A DNA stretch of 64,000 nucleotides from the NCBI GenBank assembly GCA_900548005.1, contig URIZ01000001.1:1-64000 (forward strand), read 5' to 3'. The DNA comes from an uncultured Eubacteriales bacterium (GTDB lineage Bacteria > Bacillota > Clostridia > Christensenellales > CAG-917). The notes beneath the pieces were generated by a model. That model was not told where the DNA came from. It searched no databases and worked only from the letters and a program-made list of their open reading frames with translations. The translations under genes were made by a program, and so were the position numbers. This document shows positions 58,419 to 64,000 of this stretch, piece by piece; the stretch's first letter is position 1, and each line of letters opens with the position of its first letter.

Positions 58419-58940
58419 ATGACTAATAGAAAGGCACTAAAAAGTCTCATAAATTGGGTAGATATGCGTAATAGGAGTATGCTGTCAAGCAACCTTTTAG
58501 GGATAAGTATCGACAAATTTTTTATGCCATCGGTTGCCAATATTATTGGCACAGACTTATCTACATATAAACTGATAATGAAGAACCAATTCGCATGCAA
58601 TCCGATGCACGTTGGGCGGGACGAAAAGATGCCGATAGCCCTATATCGTGAAGATACTCCTTCGATAGTGTCCCCGGCATATTTTGTGTTTGAAGTAAAA
58701 AACACATTAGAACTGCTCCCTGAATACTTGATGTTGTGGTTTAGGCGCGCAGAATTCGATAGGGAATGCTGGTTTCACACTGACGGAAGTGTCCGAGGTG
58801 GCATTACATGGGAAGAAATCTTGGATATGACTATTCCTGTGCCATCTATAGACGAACAAAACCAAATAGTGCAACAATACAACGATATAAATGATAGAAT
58901 TCGTATCAAAAGGGAGGTAAATGATAATTTAGTGGCTTAA
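58419..58940 (+). CDS. Half HsdS with alternative first recognition domain
   Basis: A 173-residue truncated specificity protein: an alternative target-recognition domain 1 (LLGISIDKFFMPSVANIIGT aligns with LLGVSIEKNFIESIANTIGT of the full HsdS) and the central spacer, ending REVNDNLVA and a stop within site c. AGGAG lies before the ATG, so it may be translated. Half HsdS proteins can pair to make a working specificity subunit. Inversion of c with d would replace the stop by the silent rear domain and give a full-length HsdS. It follows the recombinase by 9 bp. Confidence 0.85.
   Translation: MTNRKALKSLINWVDMRNRSMLSSNLLGISIDKFFMPSVANIIGTDLSTYKLIMKNQFACNPMHVGRDEKMPIALYREDTPSIVSPAYFVFEVKNTLELLPEYLMLWFRRAEFDRECWFHTDGSVRGGITWEEILDMTIPVPSIDEQNQIVQQYNDINDRIRIKREVNDNLVA
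58918..58940 (+). repeat. hsdS inversion site c
   Basis: TAAATGATAATTTAG followed by TGGCTTAA, in frame with the half HsdS and providing its stop codon. Confidence 0.9.
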
Positions 58941-59533
58941 TTGACCAATTTGCTAAGTAAAGTCGAACAAACATCGGTTAGTTGGGATAATTCGTACTCG
59001 TTGGCTTTGATTAAATCGTCAATAGGGGCTACTATCCGCTCAAAGTTTTCACGAGTTTGGGTATCTAACGGGATTACTTTGAGCGCATACAAATCATCTT
59101 TGGTTATTGAGCCAAAAACAGTGCCATCATCGTTAAATTTGTTAAGTTCAAAATTCAGTTCTTGCATAGTGTAATACAGAAATGAACGGCAGCCATCTTT
59201 AGGACGAATTGAAGCCAAACCACGACCAATGGCGCAATCCTCTTTTGCAATATTAACATCACCAACGGGGGCGCGAACGCTCATCAAAACATCGCCCGTT
59301 TTTGCAAAACGCTTGCCGTCGGTTGTAAAGAGCCGGATTGTCGGAAATCTAAAGCCAAAATCTGTTCTCCCTTGATAAAAGATGTCTCCCAGACCTTCTG
59401 TATTGAAAGTCTCGCCATCGGGAGATGTACCCATCGTAATAATGGCTATGTCAGAAAGAGATGATTTGGTATTAGAACTACGAGTATATTCCTTGTATAT
59501 TGCAAAAGCTTGGGCTTCTAAATTATCATTTAT
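58937..59533 (-). pseudogene. Silent, inverted hsdS cassette (second recognition domain)
   Basis: On the minus strand the open frame runs from site d (encoding NDNLEAQAF) through an alternative target-recognition domain 2 (IITMGTSPDGETFNTEGL, RAPVGDVNIAKEDCAIGRG) to the closing spacer (LIKANEYELSQLTDV) and a stop within site c. It has no start of its own at the boundary; the first internal ATG is at 59434. It is stored information for hsdS, expressed only after inversion. The frame is intact, so it is a cassette and not a decayed gene. Confidence 0.88.
59511..59533 (-). repeat. hsdS inversion site d
   Basis: Perfect 23-bp inverted match to site a (56730-56752). It lies just upstream of the ribosome site of the DUF3644 gene. 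Confidence 0.9.
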
Positions 59534-59544
59534 AGGAGGTTAAC

Positions 59545-60537
59545 ATGCCGAGAGAAAGGAAATTTAAGTCAAAAAAAGAGGCTCTCATCAAAAAATCGAG
59601 AGAGTCTATGTTGGCGGCTGTACAAATTTTCAATAATCCTTTGATTAAGTTTAAGTCAGAGGCTTTCTTGGTGTTGTCCGTAATAGCATGGACATATTTA
59701 TTTCATGCATATTATGAGCAAATAGGTGTTGACTATAGATACTATAAATTGTCGGGGAAAAGAAAAGTATTTGATAAGACAGAATTTGGTGCTATAAAAG
59801 AGTGGGAACTGAGCAAATGTATTAAGGCGAAGGAATCGCCAATAAATGATCCGATTAAGAAAAATTTAGAGTTTATTATTGGGTTGCGAAACGAAGTGGA
59901 ACACCAAATGACAGGCGATTTAGATAAGGTTGTCAGCGCAAAACTGCAAGCGTGTGCGATTAATTATAACCATTGCATTACGGAGTGGTTCGGGAGCAAA
60001 AAAGCACTTGATACCGAATTGATTATGACAATACAATTCACAGGAGTAGATCCAATAAAACAACGGGAATTGTCTAAGATGAAGGGGTTGGCTCCTAATG
60101 TATATAATTACATATCCGATTTTGAGCAAAATTTGGATTCCGGCATTTTGACAAATAAAGAATACTCATATAAAATTATGTATATCCCGATTAGTGTAAA
60201 TAAAAAGGGACAAGCCGACTCGGTTATAGAATTTGCAAAACTGACCGATGAGCAAGAAGAACAAGTAAAAAATCTCGTGATGATAAAAGAAAGCGAGAAA
60301 CAGAAGTATTTGCCTATGCAAATAGTGAACAAAATGAAGGAAGAGGGCTATGTCAATTTTTCCGTCACAATCCATACTGATTTGTGGAAAAACAGCGGTC
60401 ACTCAATGAAAACCCCTCAATATGGGAGTTATGTCGCAGGGAAAACTTGGTATTGGTATGAGAGTTGGCTCAACTATGTCAGAGAATACTGTCGCAACCA
60501 TAGTACTCAATTAGGAAAGGAGAACAGCAATGAATGA
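59545..60537 (+). CDS. DUF3644-domain protein within the type I system
   Basis: A 330-residue protein with the DUF3644 pattern: an N-terminal helical segment (MLAAVQIFNNPLIKFKSEAF) and a middle part with a conserved R-N-E-x-x-H motif (LEFIIGLRNEVEHQM). That RNxxxH-like motif recalls HEPN-type RNases. Function unknown; genes of this family are known beside restriction systems. AGGAGG is 6-11 nt before the ATG, and the end overlaps hsdR by 8 bp, so the two are coupled. It may be an additional effector or accessory of the restriction complex. Confidence 0.78.
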   Translation: MPRERKFKSKKEALIKKSRESMLAAVQIFNNPLIKFKSEAFLVLSVIAWTYLFHAYYEQIGVDYRYYKLSGKRKVFDKTEFGAIKEWELSKCIKAKESPINDPIKKNLEFIIGLRNEVEHQMTGDLDKVVSAKLQACAINYNHCITEWFGSKKALDTELIMTIQFTGVDPIKQRELSKMKGLAPNVYNYISDFEQNLDSGILTNKEYSYKIMYIPISVNKKGQADSVIEFAKLTDEQEEQVKNLVMIKESEKQKYLPMQIVNKMKEEGYVNFSVTIHTDLWKNSGHSMKTPQYGSYVAGKTWYWYESWLNYVREYCRNHSTQLGKENSNE

Positions 60538-63500
60538 GGCTCAATTAGAATTGTCGGTAATGGAGTTATTCCAAAACGAAGGATATGAGTATATTTCGGG
60601 CGATTCCATCTTGAGAGAAACGTCGGATGTTTTAATGCGGGATGACCTGCGAATGTATTTGATGACGAAATATGCGTCCGATGGGATTACAGCCACAGAA
60701 ATTGATACTATTATATTCAGTCTTGTTCGAGCATCCTCGGATCCTCTTTATGATGCTAACAAAGAAATGCTGACAAGGATTATTAGTGGGTTTGTTTTTA
60801 GAAGAGAGGATAAAACAAAGAAAGACCTTTTTGTAAGACTAATAGATTTTGATAATCCCGGCAATAACATTTTCAAGGTGGTTAATCAGGTAGAGATACA
60901 AGGAAAAAGTGAGCTTCGCATTCCTGATGCTATCGTGTATATAAACGGATTGCCACTGGTTGTTGTTGAATTTAAGAGTGCGACCAGAGAAAATGCCACG
61001 ATTTATAACGCATACGAGCAACTAACAGTACGATATACAAGGGATATACCGGACCTATTTAAGTATAACGCATTTGTCGTTATAAGCGACGGCGCAAACA
61101 ATAAATATGGGTCGATCTTTACAGATTACGATTATTTTTATGCTTGGCGAAAGATAGATGACAGCGAAAGCGAAGTGGATGGAATAAATTCCTTATACTC
61201 TTTAGTCAAGGGGTTGTTCCGCAAAGAAAGATTGCTTGCTGTCATAAAAGACTTTATTTTCTTCCCGGATCAGTCGAGCAAGGAAATGAAGATCGTTTGT
61301 CGTTACCCCCAATTCTTTGCAGCTACAAAATTACTTGAAAATATTAAAGTTCACCAAAAACCCGAAGGGGATGGTAAAGGCGGCACATATTTCGGTGCAA
61401 CAGGCTGCGGAAAAAGTTATACGATGTTGTTTCTTACTCGTATGCTTATGCGAAGCGAGTATTTCAAAAGTCCGACAATAATTTTAATCACTGATAGAAC
61501 GGACTTGGATACGCAATTGTCGACAATGTTTTGTAATGCAAAGCAGTTTATCGGAGACAACACCGTCGAAAGTATCGAGTCTCGTGACATGTTGCGTACA
61601 AAATTGCAGGGAAGAGCGAGTGGCGGTGTGTATTTGACAACCATTCAAAAATTCACAGAAGATACTTTGCTGCTATCCGACAGAACAAATATTATTTGTA
61701 TTTCCGATGAGGCACATCGTTCGCAGGTGAATTTAGAGCAACAAGTTCGAGTAACTGACAATGGAGTGGAGCGTCATTATGGCTTTGCCAAATACTTACA
61801 CGACTCTCTTCCGAACGCTACATATGTTGGCTTTACTGGTACGCCCATTGATGCAACGATAGATGTGTTCGGCGCGGTTGTGGAGAAGTATACTATGACC
61901 GAATCGGTACGAGACGGCATAACGGTTAACTTGGTCTATGAAGGGAGAGCGTCGAAAGTTACTCTTGAAAAGAGTAAACTTGAGGAAATAGAGGCATATT
62001 ACAAAAAATGCGAAGACGAGGGCGCAAACGAACATCAAATCGAAGAGAGCAAAAAAGCGATTGCGAAATTAGATATTATTCTCGGAGACCCCAAAAGATT
62101 AAAAGCGATGGCAGATGATTTTGTCGCGCATTATGAAAAGAGGGTGGCAGAGGGCGCAACTGTTTGCGGGAAAGCAATGTTTGTATGCGCGAATCGCCAA
62201 ATAGCATATCAACTGTACAAGCTCATCCGTGAGATACGCCCAGAGTGGACTGAAATACGAGAGGCGGACGAGGGAGTTGTCCTTACGGAAAAGGAACGCA
62301 AGGAGATTAAACCTATCGCAAAAATGAATCTTGTTATGACTCGGTCGAAGGATGATCCTAAAGAACTTTGGAATCTTTTGGGCGGGGACGATTATAAGAG
62401 AGAGCTCGATAGACAGTTCAAAAAGGTAAAATCTAACTTTAAAATCGCAATAGTCGTGGATATGTGGCTAACAGGGTTTGACGTGCCAGAACTGGATACT
62501 ATGTATTTAGACAAACCCGTACAGCAACACACGTTGATCCAAACCATTTCAAGAGTAAACCGTGTTTGTAAAGGTAAGGAAAAAGGACTCATTGTCGACT
62601 ATATCGGCATTAAAAACAGTATGAACTTTGCCCTGAAAAAGTACACGGATTATAAGGAAGACAATCTCGAAGAAATCTCAAAATCGGTAGTAATTGTAAG
62701 AGACACGCTTGAAGTGTTAGACGCAATATTCAATCAATTTGATTCGTCCGATTTCTTTAACGGAACACCGCTTGCCCAGTTGGAGTGCCTTAACCACGCG
62801 GTTGAGTATGTTCAAGTGACGCACGAAATGGAAGAACGGTTTATGAACTGCGTCAAGAGAATGAAAGATGCCTACAACCTTTGCAGTGGTGGAGATGAAT
62901 TGACAGATAAAGAAAGAGACAAGGTCCATTTTTATCTTGCAATTCGTTCGGTTTTGCGTAAATTGACAAAAGGGGACGCCCCGGACGCTACCCAAATGAA
63001 TAAGAGAGTCGCAAAAATGGTAGAGGAGGCGATTCAGGCAGAGGGTGTAACCGAAGTGTTTACGCTTGAAAAAGAAACGGAGCAGTTCGAACAAGATATT
63101 TTCAGTGATGAGTACCTTGAAAGAATCAATCGAATTCCGATGGTTAACACCAAAATAAAAATACTACAGCGGTTGCTGAAAAATGCGATTGATGAATACC
63201 GAAAAATCAATAAAATGAAGGGAATTGATTTTACGGAAAGAATGAATGCCGTTGTAGAATTGTATAATGCTCGAAGAAAGGACAAGGCATTTGCCAATGA
63301 AGTCCTTGACGATGTTGCAGAGCAACTGACAAAACTATTGGAGGAACTCGGTAAAGATAAGCGGTCATTCGAAGAACTTAATATAAGTTTCGAAGAAAAA
63401 GCATTCTTCGACATTTTGGAGGCTCTGGCAAAAAAATACAACTTCTACGATGAGTATGTCGAAAAATACGGAACGGACCATTTGCTTAATCTCGCAAAAG

Positions 63501-63691
63501 ACATAAAGGAAATCGTTGATGACAAGGCGAAGTATGCCGCTTGGTCAGCGAGAGACGATATAAAAGCAGAGTTAAAAGTAAATATTATCTTAAAACTTGC
63601 CGAATATAATTATCCGCCAGTAACACAAGACGAGGTTTACAAGGAAGTTTTGGAACAAGCGGAAAACTTTAGAAAATACGCAAATAATTAG
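60530..63691 (+). CDS. hsdR: Type I restriction endonuclease subunit HsdR
   Basis: A 1053-residue motor and nuclease subunit. The N-terminal nuclease domain has the PD-(D/E)XK core IPDAIVYINGLPLVVVEFKS (Asp, then E-x-K near 144). The SF2 translocase follows with Walker A GATGCGKSY (near 289), DEAHRSQ (near 392), GFTGTPIDAT and the helicase C-terminal motifs (DMWLTGFDVPELDTMYLDKP, QTISRVNR). A helical C-terminal region should bind the M2S1 core. It is full length with all key residues, so the system looks active. Start overlaps DUF3644; AAGGAG upstream. Confidence 0.95.
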   Translation: MNEAQLELSVMELFQNEGYEYISGDSILRETSDVLMRDDLRMYLMTKYASDGITATEIDTIIFSLVRASSDPLYDANKEMLTRIISGFVFRREDKTKKDLFVRLIDFDNPGNNIFKVVNQVEIQGKSELRIPDAIVYINGLPLVVVEFKSATRENATIYNAYEQLTVRYTRDIPDLFKYNAFVVISDGANNKYGSIFTDYDYFYAWRKIDDSESEVDGINSLYSLVKGLFRKERLLAVIKDFIFFPDQSSKEMKIVCRYPQFFAATKLLENIKVHQKPEGDGKGGTYFGATGCGKSYTMLFLTRMLMRSEYFKSPTIILITDRTDLDTQLSTMFCNAKQFIGDNTVESIESRDMLRTKLQGRASGGVYLTTIQKFTEDTLLLSDRTNIICISDEAHRSQVNLEQQVRVTDNGVERHYGFAKYLHDSLPNATYVGFTGTPIDATIDVFGAVVEKYTMTESVRDGITVNLVYEGRASKVTLEKSKLEEIEAYYKKCEDEGANEHQIEESKKAIAKLDIILGDPKRLKAMADDFVAHYEKRVAEGATVCGKAMFVCANRQIAYQLYKLIREIRPEWTEIREADEGVVLTEKERKEIKPIAKMNLVMTRSKDDPKELWNLLGGDDYKRELDRQFKKVKSNFKIAIVVDMWLTGFDVPELDTMYLDKPVQQHTLIQTISRVNRVCKGKEKGLIVDYIGIKNSMNFALKKYTDYKEDNLEEISKSVVIVRDTLEVLDAIFNQFDSSDFFNGTPLAQLECLNHAVEYVQVTHEMEERFMNCVKRMKDAYNLCSGGDELTDKERDKVHFYLAIRSVLRKLTKGDAPDATQMNKRVAKMVEEAIQAEGVTEVFTLEKETEQFEQDIFSDEYLERINRIPMVNTKIKILQRLLKNAIDEYRKINKMKGIDFTERMNAVVELYNARRKDKAFANEVLDDVAEQLTKLLEELGKDKRSFEELNISFEEKAFFDILEALAKKYNFYDEYVEKYGTDHLLNLAKDIKEIVDDKAKYAAWSARDDIKAELKVNIILKLAEYNYPPVTQDEVYKEVLEQAENFRKYANN

Positions 63692-63709
63692 CTGATGGAG
63701 GCAATGTCT

Positions 63710-64000
63710 ATGGGCGAGGGAAAGAAAGGATATATATACATACTTACAAACCCATCGTTTAGCGAGTGGGTTAAGATTGGTTATGCAGATGATGTTCAAC
63801 AAAGAGTTGCTCAATTGAATCGAACTGAATGCACCCCATTTGGTTTTAGGGTTTATGCAACATACGAAGTAACAGATAGGTTAAAGGATATCCCTGTACA
63901 TACCTTGATTGACCAACTAAATCCGTCTTTGAGAAGTAAGGATGAGATAGAGGGAAAGATAAGAATTCGTGAATTTTATAATATGACACCAGAGGATGCT
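63710..64000 (+). CDS. GIY-YIG nuclease-family protein (partial, runs off window)
   Basis: The frame starts MGEGKKGYIYILTNPSFSEW, has VKIGYADDVQQRVAQLNRTE, and stays open to the window end (97 codons). The order GYIYI, then KIG, then R-V-QLN is the GIY-YIG nuclease fold of the T5orf172/MUG113 group. GGAGG is 8 nt before the ATG at 63710; an in-frame ATG at 63704 is too close to it. It follows hsdR by 18 bp and is probably in the same operon. Confidence 0.75.
   Translation, partial: MGEGKKGYIYILTNPSFSEWVKIGYADDVQQRVAQLNRTECTPFGFRVYATYEVTDRLKDIPVHTLIDQLNPSLRSKDEIEGKIRIREFYNMTPEDA

Noticed and set aside
58937..59434. The inverted HsdS segment as an independent minus-strand gene
   Set aside because: Its frame extends without a start through inversion site d and aligns only with the rear half of HsdS, so it is a silent cassette, not a stand-alone gene.
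1..64000. CRISPR arrays and rRNA genes
   Set aside because: No series of regularly spaced identical 25-40 bp repeats and no rRNA signature segments were seen; the repeats found are palindromes, one tandem pair and four recombination sites.

Overview
The window looks like a chromosomal segment of a spore-forming Bacillota, probably an uncultured gut Clostridia. The evidence is spoIVA behind a sigma-E-type promoter, a CIRCE element in front of clpB, AddAB rather than RecBCD, ribonuclease J, PPDK, and a conserved DUF512-der gene pair. No rRNA gene, complete tRNA gene or CRISPR array was seen. All assignments come from reading the sequence; no database search was possible.

Layout. 0-10 kb: a stray C-terminal coding tail, a radical SAM/SPASM enzyme, clpB, a TetR regulator with its own operator, and a heterodimeric ABC exporter, followed by about 1 kb of hairpin-rich repeats. 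10-22 kb: a small hypothetical gene, a lipoprotein, addB-addA, two acidic proteins that share a C-terminal domain, and a CorA transporter. 23-27 kb: PPDK with a duplicated 3' tail and terminator, then a TraX-like membrane protein. 27-33 kb: a candidate small RNA, a sugar locus (GH3 beta-glycosidase, sugar O-acetyltransferase, divergent AraC regulator) and a YtxC-like protein. 33-44 kb: serine biosynthesis (serC, serA), then a rightward run of RNase J, a GT-B-like protein, DUF512, der, an aspartate aminotransferase and spoIVA.

44.3-64 kb is a different kind of DNA: A/T-richer codon use, two large serine recombinases, an exact 162-bp tandem repeat carrying a tRNA-like 3' end, a large repeat-containing surface protein, and a defence block. 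That block holds a WYL regulator, two small membrane proteins, a Xre regulator, hsdM, hsdS, a tyrosine recombinase, a half hsdS, an inverted silent hsdS cassette, a DUF3644 protein, hsdR and a GIY-YIG protein that runs off the end.

The most interesting system is the type I restriction-modification locus. Four copies of a 15-bp core (TAAATGATAATTTAG) sit in alternating orientation at the boundaries of the target-recognition segments, around a tyrosine recombinase. The reading frames show that inversion would create alternative full-length HsdS proteins, so the locus appears to be a phase-variable specificity shufflon with two front and two rear recognition domains. Other items worth a second look are several genes whose start codon lies exactly 6 nt after the -10 box (predicted leaderless mRNAs), the paired acidic proteins, a candidate small RNA with promoter and terminator at 27.3 kb, and several unusual repeat families.
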